64,000 nucleotides of DNA from Pseudomonas gregormendelii (GCF_017114825.1 NZ_JADEVO010000002.1:124001-188000), one strand, 5' to 3'; positions 16,364 to 26,257 are shown, counted from the first letter of the stretch. The notes: generated by a model not told the origin, from the sequence alone. Translations and numbers: made by a program.

Positions 16364-17236
16364 TCAGAGGCTGATCGCAGTCGCCTCAAACCGCACCCGC
16401 GGATGCGCAATGCGGTCCTGAGCCCGCACCAGTTCCAACTCGTAGCTGGCACACGCCTGGGTCTCCAGCAGCACTTCATGCACCGCCGACGCCGCGAATT
16501 CGAACGCCGCCACCAGGCTGTCCCCCAACAGCACTCGCGCCAGGAACAACCCTGAAGTCAGGTCGCCCACGCCCACCGGCTGCCGCGGGAACGCCAACAG
16601 CGGACGGCGCAAATGCCAGCTGTTCTCGGCTGTGACCAGCAGCATTTCGAACACATCCGCCGCTTTCCCGGGATAGTCCAGGTGCTTGACCAACACTGCC
16701 TTGGGGCCACGGGCCAGCAGTGCTCGCGCCATGGCCAGGCAGTCGAACAGCGATTGCGGGCGGCGCCCTGAAAAGCTGTCCAGCTCCAACTGGTTCGGGC
16801 ACATGAAGTCGGCCACGGCCGCCGCTTCTTCCAGAAGGAAATCGCTGACCTCCTGCGGCACACTGCAGCCCTTCTCCGGGTGACCCATCACCGGGTCGCA
16901 CAGGTATAACGCCTTGGGATTCATCGACTTGATCCGCGCCACACCGGTCAGGATCGCCCGTCCCTGGGCCGCACTGCCCAGGTACCCGGAGAGCACCGCA
17001 TCACAATTGCCCAGCTCACCGATCGCCGCGATGCCTTCCACCAACGCCGGAATCTGTTGCGGCGACAAGACTTCCCCGGCCCATTGGCCGTACTGGGTAT
17101 GGTTGGAGAACTGCACAGTGTTAAGCGGCCATACGTTTACCCCGACCCGTTGCATCGGGAAAACCGCGGCGCTATTGCCAGCATGGCCGAATACCACGTG
17201 GGACTGGATGGCGAGCAGATGGGGTGTACGTTTCAT
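16364..17236 (-). CDS. pdxY: Pyridoxal kinase
   Basis: A 290-residue ribokinase-like kinase that phosphorylates pyridoxal in the B6 salvage pathway. Visible: [20 protein letters not shown] near the N-terminus, [17 protein letters not shown], the substrate/ATP region [14 protein letters not shown], and the GxGD catalytic motif [14 protein letters not shown] near residue 223. The start at 17236 (MKRTPHLLA) is preferred over 17254. Length fits PdxY (about 287-290). Confidence 0.93.
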   Translation of the reverse strand: MKRTPHLLAIQSHVVFGHAGNSAAVFPMQRVGVNVWPLNTVQFSNHTQYGQWAGEVLSPQQIPALVEGIAAIGELGNCDAVLSGYLGSAAQGRAILTGVARIKSMNPKALYLCDPVMGHPEKGCSVPQEVSDFLLEEAAAVADFMCPNQLELDSFSGRRPQSLFDCLAMARALLARGPKAVLVKHLDYPGKAADVFEMLLVTAENSWHLRRPLLAFPRQPVGVGDLTSGLFLARVLLGDSLVAAFEFAASAVHEVLLETQACASYELELVRAQDRIAHPRVRFEATAISL

Positions 17237-17351
17237 GCGCTGAGTTTCCGTCAAACGAAATTCGAGCCGCGCAGTATGCGACTAAACGCAGCCTGTACGA
17301 CAGACCGGGGACACAGTTAAGCTGACACTATCTTGTTGGAGCACCCTGTTG

Positions 17352-17765
17352 ATGCTGACCCTCGGAAATATCTTCGTGCTGATGCTGCTGGCCACCGCTG
17401 GCGCGTGGCTGTGGCATAACCATGGTTTGCGCGAACGTGCACTGGAGCGGGTCAAGCAGCACTGCGCCAAGCTGGGTATCGAGCTGCTGGACGGTAATGT
17501 CGCGCTGAAAAAAATTGGCTTCATGAAGGATGCCAACGACCGCCGGCGCCTGGCCCGTGTGTATAACTTTGAATTCACCGTAACCGGCGAAAGCCGTCAT
17601 AACGGCACGATCACCCAGTTCGGCGCCCACAGCGCGCAGATCGAACTGGCGCCCTACCCGATGCCATTCGATGAATCACCGGCGGTGGTCGACATCGTCA
17701 AACCCCGCGCTGAAGTGATCGAGCTGAGCCAATGGCGCCAGGATCACAACAAGTGGAGGCCTTAG
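17352..17765 (+). CDS. DUF3301 small membrane-associated protein
   Basis: A 137-residue protein with one N-terminal hydrophobic segment (MLTLGNIFVLMLLATAGAWL) followed by a soluble part containing LERVKQHCAKLGIELLDGNV and RRRLARVYNFEFTVTGESR, the DUF3301 pattern. Function unknown; a single-pass inner-membrane protein is likely. The ATG at 17352 is used. Its last codons overlap the convergent CobW-like gene by 4 bases. Confidence 0.85.
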   Translation: MLTLGNIFVLMLLATAGAWLWHNHGLRERALERVKQHCAKLGIELLDGNVALKKIGFMKDANDRRRLARVYNFEFTVTGESRHNGTITQFGAHSAQIELAPYPMPFDESPAVVDIVKPRAEVIELSQWRQDHNKWRP

Positions 17766-18724
17766 AGCAGGCAATCAGCCAACGTCTCTTGTAGCGTCAC
17801 CACATCCCCTGGGGCATCGAAGATCAACTCGATGCGCGAATCCAGGCGCCACTCACTGGGCCGCCATTGCAACGGCGAGTTATCCAGCGCATTGGCGGAC
17901 ACCCAACCTGCATCGCTGTGAATAACCAGCTTTGCCCGCCGCCACACCATGCCCTCAAGCCATCGACTGACGTGGGCCAATTGGAACGTCTGGCTCGGGT
18001 GCCAGCGCCAGCCAACGCTCCAGCTGCCCTGCTGTTCCTGACAGAGACAAATCGGCGTTGCAGGGTCAGTCCATAGTGCCGGCAGCTGTCCCAGCCCCTT
18101 GGGCGCGATGAAGTTATCCACAGCGGCCACAGCGCAAGCATCGAGCCCCGGTAGTGCGCTTAGCGGCAGTGCTGCGTGCCGGGTCCAGTGCAGTGGGCGC
18201 GCTGGCAGGCTGGCGGCGATGCGCTGGCGATCTGCTTCATTGAGCTGTTCCGACTTGTTCAGCAACAACAAGCCGGCGCTGCCCAGCGCCTCCTGTTGCG
18301 CCTGTGGCAAGGTTTTGCCAAGGGCTAGCGCCTGGGCATCCAGCACCAGTACACACGGCTGTACAGCCAGTACACCCAGCCACGGCCCCTCGTTCAGTTG
18401 CCTGAGCAATTGCGCCGGATGACCCAACCCGGACGGCTCGATAAACAGCCGATCGGGCCGTGCCTTGCGCAGCAGACGTCCCAGCCCTATCTGAAAAGGC
18501 GCACCGTTTACGCAGCACAAACATCCCCCGGCCACTTCACCCAGTGCGATACCATCGGCGTCGCTGGTTAATAGCGCTGCGTCCAGGCCGATCTGGCCGA
18601 ACTCATTGATCAGCACTGCCCAACGTTCGTTCTGGGGCCGCTGCTCAAGCAACTGCCTGATCAGGCTGGTCTTGCCAGCACCCAAGGGGCCGGCAATGAC
18701 GTGGGTCGGGATGTTCTGCAACAT
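17762..18724 (-). CDS. G3E-family GTPase, CobW/YeiR-like metal homeostasis protein
   Basis: A 320-residue protein: Walker A AGPLGAGKTSLIRQLL, switch NEFGQIGLDAALL, the family metal-binding motif GGCLCCVNG (Cys-x-Cys-Cys), FIEPSGLGHP, and the guanine motif LLNKSEQ. The C-terminal CobW-C like part ends SEWRLDSRIELIF. G3E GTPases deliver or sense metal ions. It sits beside a second G3E GTPase (zigA) and folE2, so a role in zinc limitation is likely. Only 27 bases separate its start from the divergent gene at 18752, so promoters must overlap coding sequence. Confidence 0.88.
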   Translation of the reverse strand: MLQNIPTHVIAGPLGAGKTSLIRQLLEQRPQNERWAVLINEFGQIGLDAALLTSDADGIALGEVAGGCLCCVNGAPFQIGLGRLLRKARPDRLFIEPSGLGHPAQLLRQLNEGPWLGVLAVQPCVLVLDAQALALGKTLPQAQQEALGSAGLLLLNKSEQLNEADRQRIAASLPARPLHWTRHAALPLSALPGLDACAVAAVDNFIAPKGLGQLPALWTDPATPICLCQEQQGSWSVGWRWHPSQTFQLAHVSRWLEGMVWRRAKLVIHSDAGWVSANALDNSPLQWRPSEWRLDSRIELIFDAPGDVVTLQETLADCLL

Positions 18725-18751
18725 GATTGATGGATTCTAAGGGGGTAGAAG

Positions 18752-19108
18752 ATGCGGTTGACGGGATTGTTGTTGCTCCTGGCGCTGACCTCAGACGAGG
18801 TACTGGCGCAGGCCTGCGTGGTTCACAGTACCGCCGAGCGACTGGATGTGAAAGTGTGCCAGCAGAACCGCAACATACCGGAAAAACTCTTCGCCGATGG
18901 TTTTTGCCAGCCCAACCTGCCCGGGCAGAAAGTCGACGTGCAGTATGTGAACGAATGCCCTGCCGGGGCGTTTGGCGTCTGCAGCAACGCCCAGGTCGCC
19001 AATATGCCGTACCGGCAGGATATTCACTATTACGGTGTGGTGACCGATCAGGCGTACCTCAAGCCCTATTGCGAGGCACAAAGCCAGGGCAACTGGCTCA
19101 AGCCTTGA
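18752..19108 (+). CDS. Small secreted cysteine-rich protein, unknown function
   Basis: A 118-residue protein with a clear signal peptide (MRLTGLLLLLALTSDEVLAQ, cleavage likely near residue 20). The mature part has six cysteines, which would allow three disulfides in the periplasm. The ATG has a strong AAGGGGG site about 8 bases upstream. It has no recognised domain. It lies between two G3E GTPases in a zinc-limitation cluster and runs convergently into zigA with only 3 bases between the stops, so an envelope role linked to metal stress is an inference from context. Confidence 0.75.
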   Translation: MRLTGLLLLLALTSDEVLAQACVVHSTAERLDVKVCQQNRNIPEKLFADGFCQPNLPGQKVDVQYVNECPAGAFGVCSNAQVANMPYRQDIHYYGVVTDQAYLKPYCEAQSQGNWLKP

Positions 19109-19111
19109 GCC

Positions 19112-20317
19112 TCAGGCGACTTCCTCGTACCACGGTCCGAACGGGTCCGTCAGCTGTTGCCAGCCCGACACACCCAATGCCATTTCTGCTTCAGTGAGCA
19201 AGCAGTCGTCCAGCTCGCCGGTGAGTTTTGCGAAGTCGATATTCTGGCCGATGAACACCAGCTCCTGGCGGCAATCGCCGGTGTCGACAGCCCAGTTTTT
19301 TCGGATTGCAGCGATGCTTTCGTCGTCCTGTGGCCACTGCTCCTGTGGCACAAAACGCCACCAGCGCCCAGCATATCCATGGCGCATCAAGCCGCCCGCC
19401 TGAGACCAGCTACCCGCGTCCATGTGCTTGCTGGCGAGCCAGAAAAACCCCTTGGAACGCAGCAATTTGCCATTTTCCCAGGAGCCGTTGATGAAATCGA
19501 AAAAACGCCGGGGATGAAAAGGTTTAAGCGCCCGATAGGCGGTGGAAGCGATGCCATACTCCTCGGTCTCCGGCAGGTGCTCACCGCGCAGCTCTCGCAG
19601 CCAGCCAGGGGCCTGGGCGGCCTTGTCGAAATCGAAACGACCCGTATCAAGGATTCTGCCCAAGGCAACTTCGCCCATGACCATTGGAATGATCTCTGCC
19701 TGGGCGTTAAGCCGCGCAAGAATCGCCATTAACTCCAAGCGTTCGCTGCTGCTGATCAGATCGACCTTGCTGATCAGAATGACGTCGGCAAACTCAATCT
19801 GCTCGATCAACAAGTCGGTAATGGATCGCTCGTCACCCTCACCCAGGGTTTCACCCCTTGATGCGAGGCTGTCTGCGGCCTGGTAGTCGAGGAGAAAGTT
19901 CACCCCATCAACTACCGTGACCATGGTATCGAGGCGCGCCAGATCGGCCAGGCTCTGTCCTTGTTCGTCGCGGAAGGTGAATGTTTCAGCAACCGGCAAT
20001 GGTTCGGATATTCCCGTCGACTCGATCAGCAGGTAATCGAAGCGACCGTCCCTGGCGAGCTTGCTCACCTCCTCCAGAAGATCTTCGCGCAGCGTGCAGC
20101 AAATGCAGCCGTTGCTCATTTCCACGAGCTTCTCTTCAGCGCGGTTCAGGCTGACGTCACGCTGAACCTCACTGCCATCAATGTTGATTTCGCTCATGTC
20201 ATTGACGATCACGGCCACCCGCAGGTTTTCGCGATTTCGCAGCACATGGTTGAGCAGCGTGCTTTTGCCCGCGCCTAAAAAGCCAGACAGCACGGTGACG
20301 GGTAGACGGTGGGGCAT
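19112..20317 (-). CDS. zigA: Zinc metallochaperone GTPase
   Basis: A 401-residue COG0523 (G3E) GTPase. Motifs: Walker [29 protein letters not shown], the zinc-binding [28 protein letters not shown] and guanine motif LISKVDLIS. The C-terminal CobW-C domain is Trp- and His-rich ([16 protein letters not shown]). The ATG at 20317 with GAGGAA upstream is preferred over an upstream in-frame start. It is divergent from folE2 across a Zur-like box, the standard zinc-starvation arrangement, so repression by Zur with zinc present is expected. Confidence 0.9.
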   Translation of the reverse strand: MPHRLPVTVLSGFLGAGKSTLLNHVLRNRENLRVAVIVNDMSEINIDGSEVQRDVSLNRAEEKLVEMSNGCICCTLREDLLEEVSKLARDGRFDYLLIESTGISEPLPVAETFTFRDEQGQSLADLARLDTMVTVVDGVNFLLDYQAADSLASRGETLGEGDERSITDLLIEQIEFADVILISKVDLISSSERLELMAILARLNAQAEIIPMVMGEVALGRILDTGRFDFDKAAQAPGWLRELRGEHLPETEEYGIASTAYRALKPFHPRRFFDFINGSWENGKLLRSKGFFWLASKHMDAGSWSQAGGLMRHGYAGRWWRFVPQEQWPQDDESIAAIRKNWAVDTGDCRQELVFIGQNIDFAKLTGELDDCLLTEAEMALGVSGWQQLTDPFGPWYEEVA

Positions 20318-20373
20318 GCGAAATTCCTCGTAGGCATTGCACGCTCTTGTGAGAAAAGGCGTGGCAGATTCAA

Positions 20374-20392
20374 TATGTAATAACATAACATA
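20374..20392. promoter_or_regulatory. Zur box between zigA and folE2
   Basis: TATGTAATAACATAACATA is a 19-base imperfect dyad (seven of nine pairs match) resembling the proteobacterial Zur operator with TGTTAT/ATAACA half sites. It lies 57 bases upstream of the zigA start and 30 bases upstream of the folE2 start, so one site could repress both genes. Confidence 0.75.
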
Positions 20393-20422
20393 GAACATCT
20401 ACCTCTACGATGGAACTGCCTC

Positions 20423-21343
20423 ATGAACGCGCTGACGTTGCCGGATATCGCCACCCAGGCCGCCCACCAGACTCTGCCGCTGGATTGGGTCGGCATGCGC
20501 GGGATTGCCATTCCCGTGGTGCTCAACGGCCAGCAATGCTCGGCAAAAGCCGATGCGGGGGTCAGCCTGGACGATGGCGACGCACGCGGCATCCACATGT
20601 CACGCCTATACCTGGCATTAGAATCGCTCGAGCAACAGGAGCTGACGCCTGCGCGCTTGAGCCAGGTACTGCAATGCTTTCTGCGGAGTCATGAGGGACT
20701 TTCAAACAGTGCCTACCTCAACATTCACTTTGAGCTGCTGTTAAAAAGACCGGCACTGATCACCCAATTATCCGGCTGGCGGTCATACCCAGTGAGTGTT
20801 CAAGCGCGCCTGGAAAATGGAATGTTCCACGTGGAACTAAATGTCGAAGTCATCTACTCGTCGACCTGCCCCTGCTCAGCCGCCCTTTCGCGGCAACTGA
20901 TCCAGCAGCAATTCATGAATGATTTCGCCAACAGGACTTTGCGGCATACCGAGGTGCTTATGTGGTTGGGCGGCGCAAATGGAATTGTTGCGACACCTCA
21001 CAGCCAGCGCAGTAGCGCACAACTGCAAGCCCGGATAATTCCGAATGGGTGGGAGTTACCACTGGTAAAAATAATAGATGTGGCAGAAGCAGCGTTAGGC
21101 ACCGCAGTACAAACAGCGGTTAAACGCGCCGACGAACAAGCTTTCGCGTTGGCAAATGGACAGAACCTGATGTTCTGCGAAGACGCCGCGCGACGTCTGC
21201 ACTTTGCCCTCAAACACTGCGATGAAATCGACGGGTTTCAACTACGCGTGGTGCATGCAGAGAGCCTGCATGCCCACGACGCTGTGGCACAGAGCGAATG
21301 GAATCGGGATCAGGCTCGAGGCTTGACCGTACCGCAATCCTGA
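20423..21343 (+). CDS. folE2: GTP cyclohydrolase I, type IB (zinc-independent)
   Basis: A 306-residue tunnelling-fold enzyme converting GTP to dihydroneopterin triphosphate, the first step of folate synthesis. FolE2 replaces zinc-dependent FolE when zinc is scarce. Recognisable: DWVGMRGIAIPV, AKADAGVSLDD, RGIHMSRLYLALE, the active-site cysteine region SSTCPCSAALSRQL (about 147-159) and FCEDAARRLH. The reading frame contains a near-perfect parS palindrome at 20823-20838. The last 34 bases overlap the convergent DUF3617 gene. Confidence 0.94.
   Translation: MNALTLPDIATQAAHQTLPLDWVGMRGIAIPVVLNGQQCSAKADAGVSLDDGDARGIHMSRLYLALESLEQQELTPARLSQVLQCFLRSHEGLSNSAYLNIHFELLLKRPALITQLSGWRSYPVSVQARLENGMFHVELNVEVIYSSTCPCSAALSRQLIQQQFMNDFANRTLRHTEVLMWLGGANGIVATPHSQRSSAQLQARIIPNGWELPLVKIIDVAEAALGTAVQTAVKRADEQAFALANGQNLMFCEDAARRLHFALKHCDEIDGFQLRVVHAESLHAHDAVAQSEWNRDQARGLTVPQS
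20823..20838. other. parS: Candidate parS centromere site (one mismatch) inside folE2
   Basis: TGTTCCACGTGGAACT contains the full Pseudomonas ParB-binding core GTTCCACGTGGAAC; only the outer T/T pair breaks symmetry. It is read as Phe-His-Val-Glu in FolE2. ParB (61051-61923) is encoded in the same window. Confidence 0.85.
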
Positions 21344-21831
21344 CCCTGCCACACGGCTCGAGTATCGAGGCTACCCTTCTGCTGAATACCGGTGGCATTG
21401 AATGTACCGTTGACCTTGGTAGTGAACTCACGATCGCTGAGGAAAGTGGCCACGCCGGTACCCTGTGCCTTCGGACAGCTGAACCGGAATTTCCACTGGT
21501 TGCCGGTACGCTCGGTGATTTCCTGCTTGCAGCCCGACTGAGGATCCGTCAGGGGGATATTGTCGGTCTTCACCTGTTCCGGAGTCAGGCAGGCGCGAAT
21601 ACCCTTGCCACCCATGGTGATGCCTTGCTTCTCCAGTTGAGCGCGTTGCTCAGGCGTCATCTGGCTCTGGATCTGCCCGAGAATCAGTTGCAGATCCGGG
21701 AGATCCTGGTTGTCGACCTTCATGTTGCTCGAGGTCAATTCCCACAAACCTGGCTGAAGCATCTGCGCCTGAGCGGCCACAGGAAGTGCCAAACCAAATG
21801 CCATGGCCAAACCCAGCAGACGAACGTTCAT
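21310..21831 (-). CDS. DUF3617 periplasmic protein
   Basis: A 173-residue protein with a signal peptide (MNVRLLGLAMAFGLALPVAA, cleavage after QAQ). The mature part opens MLQPGLWELTSSNMKVDN, typical of DUF3617, and has conserved cysteines (IRACLTPEQ, SGCKQE, FSCPKA, GQDCGT). DUF3617 proteins are common exported proteins without assigned function. The gene is convergent with folE2 and overlaps it by 34 bases. Confidence 0.87.
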   Translation of the reverse strand: MNVRLLGLAMAFGLALPVAAQAQMLQPGLWELTSSNMKVDNQDLPDLQLILGQIQSQMTPEQRAQLEKQGITMGGKGIRACLTPEQVKTDNIPLTDPQSGCKQEITERTGNQWKFRFSCPKAQGTGVATFLSDREFTTKVNGTFNATGIQQKGSLDTRAVWQGQDCGTVKPRA

Positions 21832-21962
21832 CGTGTAACTCCTGATCAGTAGTGGCCGTTAGACGTCAGCCACGGGCATCGGTTCATGGACCAATTAATT
21901 AGCGACATTCTGCACGGAACATGGTCTGTTAAGCATTGAATATTCAGGAGCAAGGTTGCCCC

Positions 21963-23402
21963 ATGGATTACTTTGGACCGCACATTTTCGGCTACATGAT
22001 TGCACTGCTCCATACGCTCGGCTCGATCGCGGCCATTCATGCAGTGCTCACCGTAAGGACGGCCCAAGGCTCGATCGCCTGGGCCCTGTCGTTGGTGTTG
22101 ATCCCCTACTTCACGCTCATCCCCTACCTGGTGTTCGGCCGCAGTACGTTTGATGGATATATCAAGGCTCGCCGGCAGGCCAACGAGGAAATGCGCAAAG
22201 CGATCTCCGAGCTTAATTGGCGGCCCTGGGTAGAAGAGGCGCTCGCCGCGCGCGCATCCAGCGCCTACGCGTCCCTGCGAGCGATGCCTAAACTGGGACG
22301 AATGCCGTGCCTGGCGAACAATGAAGTGCGCCTGCTGATCAATGGGAAGGCCACCTTCGAAGCTATTTTCGCGGCTATAAGCTCCGCCAAAGAAGCGGTG
22401 CTGATCCAGTTTTTTATCATTCACGATGACCGCCTCGGCCAACGTCTGCAAAGCCTGCTGCTGCAAAAAGCCGCCGAAGGGGTGGCGGTTTATCTGTTGT
22501 ATGACCGCATTGGCAGCCACTCCCTGCCCCACAGTTTTGTCCAGCCGTTGCGCGATGCTGGTGTTGAGGTCAAGGCGTTCGCCACTCGCAGCGGTTGGCT
22601 AAATCGCTTTCAGGTGAACTTCCGCAACCATCGAAAAATTGTGGTGGTCGATGGTGTGCTGGGCTTTGTCGGTGGCCACAATGTCGGCGACGAGTACATG
22701 GGCGAGAAACCACCGCTGGCACCCTGGCGTGATACCCACGTTGAAGTACGCGGCCCAGTCGTTGCCTGCATGCAGGAATCGTTTGCCGAAGATTGGTTCT
22801 GGGCGGCGCGCTCGCTGCCCCCGCTGATACTGCCTGACGTCTATCCGGATGACGGAGTGCTGTGCCAGTTGCTCGCCAGCGGCCCGGCAGATGCCTATGA
22901 AACCTGCTCACTGTTCTTCGTCGAGGCGATCCACGCAGCCACGCAGCGGGTCTGGATCACCAGCCCTTATTTCATTCCTGACGAAGCTGTTTTCGCCGCC
23001 CTGCGTCTGGCTGTGTTGCGCGGAGTGGACGTGCGCCTGCTGTTGCCATCGCGCCCGGACCACCGCATCGTCTATGCCGCGTCCAGCCTCTACGCTTTCG
23101 AAGCGGTCCGGGCCGGTGTTCGGGTGTTCCGCTACGAGCCTGGTTTTCTGCACCAGAAGGTGGTGCTGATAGATAGCGAGATCAGCGCGATCGGCAGCGC
23201 GAACCTCGACAACCGTTCGTTCCGGTTGAATTTCGAAGTGATGCTGCTGACAGTCGACAGTGCTTTCGCCGGCGAGGTGGAGCAGATGCTGAACGCCGAT
23301 TTCGCCCTGGCCCATGAAATAGCCAAGGAGGAAAGCCGGGAGACCCATCGCCTGCAACAGATCGGCATGCGGATAGCCCGGCTGATTTCGCCAATTCTTT
23401 AA
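21963..23402 (+). CDS. cls: Cardiolipin synthase
   Basis: A 479-residue phospholipase-D superfamily enzyme that joins two phosphatidylglycerols to make cardiolipin. Two N-terminal membrane helices ([40 protein letters not shown]) precede two HKD motifs: [19 protein letters not shown] near residue 221 and [20 protein letters not shown] near 396. The ATG at 21963 has AGGAG about 13 bases upstream; an earlier TTG at 21936 is less likely. Its stop overlaps the convergent cfa gene by 4 bases, placing two membrane-lipid enzymes end to end. Confidence 0.93.
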   Translation: MDYFGPHIFGYMIALLHTLGSIAAIHAVLTVRTAQGSIAWALSLVLIPYFTLIPYLVFGRSTFDGYIKARRQANEEMRKAISELNWRPWVEEALAARASSAYASLRAMPKLGRMPCLANNEVRLLINGKATFEAIFAAISSAKEAVLIQFFIIHDDRLGQRLQSLLLQKAAEGVAVYLLYDRIGSHSLPHSFVQPLRDAGVEVKAFATRSGWLNRFQVNFRNHRKIVVVDGVLGFVGGHNVGDEYMGEKPPLAPWRDTHVEVRGPVVACMQESFAEDWFWAARSLPPLILPDVYPDDGVLCQLLASGPADAYETCSLFFVEAIHAATQRVWITSPYFIPDEAVFAALRLAVLRGVDVRLLLPSRPDHRIVYAASSLYAFEAVRAGVRVFRYEPGFLHQKVVLIDSEISAIGSANLDNRSFRLNFEVMLLTVDSAFAGEVEQMLNADFALAHEIAKEESRETHRLQQIGMRIARLISPIL

Positions 23403-24586
23403 GGCGTATAGATGTCGTCGCGGGTCCATGGCAGTTCATGGCTGCCATCAGGATGGGCTTTGACGGCAAGTATCTGGTGCAGGTTGATCCAGCCCCTGGC
23501 AAATGCGTAGGCACAGCCGGCCAGATACAGCCGCCAGATCCGCAAAGCCTGCTCCGGCACCTGCTTCGCGGCAGCCTCCAGATTGTCTTCCAGGCGCTCG
23601 CTCCAGTGGTCCAGCGTGCGCGCATAGTGCAGGCGCAAGCTCTCGACGTCGACGATCTCAAGGCCCACTTCACTGATCTCGGCCGAGATCATGGACAAGT
23701 GCGGCAACTCGCCATTGGGAAACACGTACTTGCCGATGAAGTCACCCGCCCCGCGTCCAACCGGACGCCCATCGGTATGTTTAGCGGTAATGCCATGGTT
23801 CATCACCAGGCCGCCCTCTTTTACCGCGCCAAAAAGCGTCTTGCAGTACTCCGGGAGATTAGCGTGCCCGACGTGTTCGAACATGCCGACACTGACCACC
23901 TTATCGAAGCGACCATCCTGAGGCAGGTCGCGGTAGTCGAGCAGTTGCAGTTCTACCAGGTCGTCCAGCCCCTCGGCGGTGACTCGCTCCCTGGCCAGCG
24001 CCAGTTGTTCCTTGCTGAGCGTGATTCCGAAAACTTTCGCGCCGAATTCCCGCGCGGCATACCGCGCAAGCCCACCCCAGCCGCAACCCACGTCGAGTAA
24101 ATAGTCACCGGGTTGCAGTCGCAGCTTGCGGCAAAGGTGACGAAATTTTGCTTGTTGTGCCTGCTCCAGGGATTCGCTGCCGGTCTCGAAATAGGCGCAG
24201 GAGTACGCCATGTCACTGTCTAGCCAGAGCTGGTAGAAGGCGTTGGAAAGATCGTAGTGATAGGAAATGGCCTTGGCGTCGGTTTCCTTGTCATGCACGG
24301 TGCGCACAAATTGACCGGCGTCGTCCTCATCCATCAAGGCCTGGCTCCATTGATCGCAGACGCGAATGACGTCGGTGATTGAACCTTCCAGCTCAAGTTT
24401 GCCTTCGACGTACGCTGCTCCCAACGCATCCAGACTCGGATGGGTGAACTGGGAAACCATCTGTGGGTCCTTGACCACAATAGTGACACTAGGCGCCGGC
24501 CCCAGATTGAATTCATGGCCATCCCAAAGTCTCAAGCGAAGCGGCAACTGCAGATTCTGTAAGGCCGGTGGAATACGCGCGAGCAT
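23399..24586 (-). CDS. cfa: Cyclopropane-fatty-acyl-phospholipid synthase
   Basis: A 395-residue SAM-dependent methyltransferase that converts unsaturated phospholipid acyl chains to cyclopropane rings. The N-terminal part (residues 1-100) is the lipid-interacting domain. Then [29 protein letters not shown], the SAM motif [29 protein letters not shown] and MNHGITAKH identify the family. The start at 24586 has GGGGGA upstream. In P. putida the equivalent CfaB is stationary-phase controlled; no promoter is assigned here. It converges on cls with a 4-base overlap. Confidence 0.93.
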   Translation of the reverse strand: MLARIPPALQNLQLPLRLRLWDGHEFNLGPAPSVTIVVKDPQMVSQFTHPSLDALGAAYVEGKLELEGSITDVIRVCDQWSQALMDEDDAGQFVRTVHDKETDAKAISYHYDLSNAFYQLWLDSDMAYSCAYFETGSESLEQAQQAKFRHLCRKLRLQPGDYLLDVGCGWGGLARYAAREFGAKVFGITLSKEQLALARERVTAEGLDDLVELQLLDYRDLPQDGRFDKVVSVGMFEHVGHANLPEYCKTLFGAVKEGGLVMNHGITAKHTDGRPVGRGAGDFIGKYVFPNGELPHLSMISAEISEVGLEIVDVESLRLHYARTLDHWSERLEDNLEAAAKQVPEQALRIWRLYLAGCAYAFARGWINLHQILAVKAHPDGSHELPWTRDDIYTP

Positions 24587-24778
24587 GGAGAATCCCCCTT
24601 GTTTCAGACGTCTGATGAGAGGTTAGACCATCCTGGAAAAATAGCTGGCTATCGATTTAACGGGCTTTCCAGGGATCTTCCGGTCAAAAAAACACCAGAA
24701 CCTGCACCCTCCTCCCAGATGACTCCCGGAAACTGCTGGAGTTCTGAAAATTATGATTGCCCTGCCGAGGGCGCATGA

Positions 24779-24791
24779 GACATATTATGTC
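24779..24791. promoter_or_regulatory. Perfect dyad upstream of lpd
   Basis: GACATA-T-TATGTC is a perfect 13-bp palindrome 59 bases upstream of the lpd start, in AT-rich sequence next to TAATATTA. It suits an operator near a promoter; the regulator is unknown. The rest of the 264-bp cfa-lpd gap shows no gene. Confidence 0.4.
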
Positions 24792-24850
24792 CATAATATT
24801 AACCCCGGACTACTTTTAACTTCCGATGATCTTCCATCCAGGAGAACAGC

Positions 24851-26251
24851 ATGAGCACCTACGACATCGTGATACTGGGCGGCGGCCCTGGCGGCTACAA
24901 CGCAGCAATCCGGGCCGGCCAATTGGGCCTGAAGGCCGCCTGCGTCGAAGGTCGCACCACGCTGGGAGGCACCTGCCTGAACGTTGGCTGCATGCCGTCC
25001 AAAGCGTTGTTGCATGCCTCGGAGCTCTACGAAGCGGCCATCGGGGGGGAATTTGCCAACCTGGGCATCGAGGTCAAACCGGTGCTGAACCTGGCGCAGA
25101 TGATGAAGCAGAAAGACGAAAGCGTTAGCGGCCTGACCAAAGGCATCGAGTTCCTGTTTCGCAAGAACAAGGTCGACTGGATCAAGGGTTGGGGCCACAT
25201 CGATGGCCCGGGCAAAGTCACGGTAACCGACAGTGAAGGCGGCAAGACCGAGCTCGGCGCCAAGGACATCATCATCGCCACCGGCAGCGAACCCACGCCC
25301 CTTCCCGGAGTCAGCATCGACAATCAACGAATCCTCGACTCCACTGGCGCGCTGTCACTGGCTGAAGTGCCCAAGCATCTGGTGGTGATCGGCGCTGGGG
25401 TAATAGGTCTGGAGTTGGGTTCGGTATGGCGGCGCTTGGGAGCGCAGGTCACCGTAGTGGAATTTCTCGACCGCATCTGTCCAGGCGTTGATGCAGAGGC
25501 AGGTAAAACACTGCAGCGTTCGTTGAGCAAACAGGGGATCAGCTTCAAGTTGAGCTCTAAAGTCACCAGCGCCACCTCGTCCGCAACCGGAGTGCAGCTA
25601 AGCGTTGAGCCCGCTGCGGGAGGTACCGCCGAGCTGCTGGAGGCCGACTACGTCTTGGTGTCCATCGGCCGCCGGCCTTACACCGAGGGCCTGGGGCTGG
25701 AGAACGTGGGCCTGACGACGGACAAGCGCGGGATGCTCGCCAACAAAAGGCATCGCACCGAAGCCGCTGGAGTCTGGGTGATTGGCGACGTGACTTCCGG
25801 GCCGATGCTGGCGCATAAAGCCGAAGACGAAGCCATGGCCTGCGTGGAACAAATCGCCGGTAAAGCGGGCGAGGTCAATTACGACCTGATCCCCAACGTG
25901 ATCTACACCCGACCGGAACTGGCCAGCGTCGGCAAGACCGAAGAGCAGCTCAAGGCTGAAGGTCGGGGGTATAAGGTCGGGAAGTTTCCCTTTACCGCCA
26001 ACAGTCGCGCGAAGATCAACCATGAAACCGAGGGTTTCGCCAAAGTGCTGGCTGATGAGCGCACCGACGAAATTCTGGGCGTGCACCTTGTGGGCCCCAG
26101 TGTCAGCGAGATGATCGGCGAATATTGCGTGGCAATGGAGTTCAGCGCTTCAGCCGAAGACATTGCACTGACCTGCCATCCCCACCCTACCCGCTCCGAG
26201 GCTCTGCGTCAGGCGGCGATGAATGTGGAGGGGATGGCAACGCAGATGTAG
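24851..26251 (+). CDS. lpd3: Dihydrolipoyl dehydrogenase, orphan (Lpd3 type)
   Basis: A 466-residue FAD disulfide reductase that reoxidises dihydrolipoyl groups using NAD. Motifs: FAD-binding VILGGGPGGYNAA, redox pair GGTCLNVGCMPSK (Cys42, Cys47), NAD-binding VIGAGVIGLELGSVW, GDVTSGPMLAHKAEDE and the C-terminal CHPHPTRSEA (His base; the more usual text is HAHPTLSE). It is not next to E1/E2 dehydrogenase genes, like P. aeruginosa lpd3, so its partner complex is unclear. A good ribosome site (CCAGGAG) precedes the ATG. Confidence 0.92.
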   Translation: MSTYDIVILGGGPGGYNAAIRAGQLGLKAACVEGRTTLGGTCLNVGCMPSKALLHASELYEAAIGGEFANLGIEVKPVLNLAQMMKQKDESVSGLTKGIEFLFRKNKVDWIKGWGHIDGPGKVTVTDSEGGKTELGAKDIIIATGSEPTPLPGVSIDNQRILDSTGALSLAEVPKHLVVIGAGVIGLELGSVWRRLGAQVTVVEFLDRICPGVDAEAGKTLQRSLSKQGISFKLSSKVTSATSSATGVQLSVEPAAGGTAELLEADYVLVSIGRRPYTEGLGLENVGLTTDKRGMLANKRHRTEAAGVWVIGDVTSGPMLAHKAEDEAMACVEQIAGKAGEVNYDLIPNVIYTRPELASVGKTEEQLKAEGRGYKVGKFPFTANSRAKINHETEGFAKVLADERTDEILGVHLVGPSVSEMIGEYCVAMEFSASAEDIALTCHPHPTRSEALRQAAMNVEGMATQM

Positions 26252-26257
26252 CCCATG

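Noticed and set aside
17762..18724. Cobalamin biosynthesis cobW
   Set aside because: No cobalamin genes nearby; the zinc-related neighbours make a YeiR/COG0523 metal role more likely.
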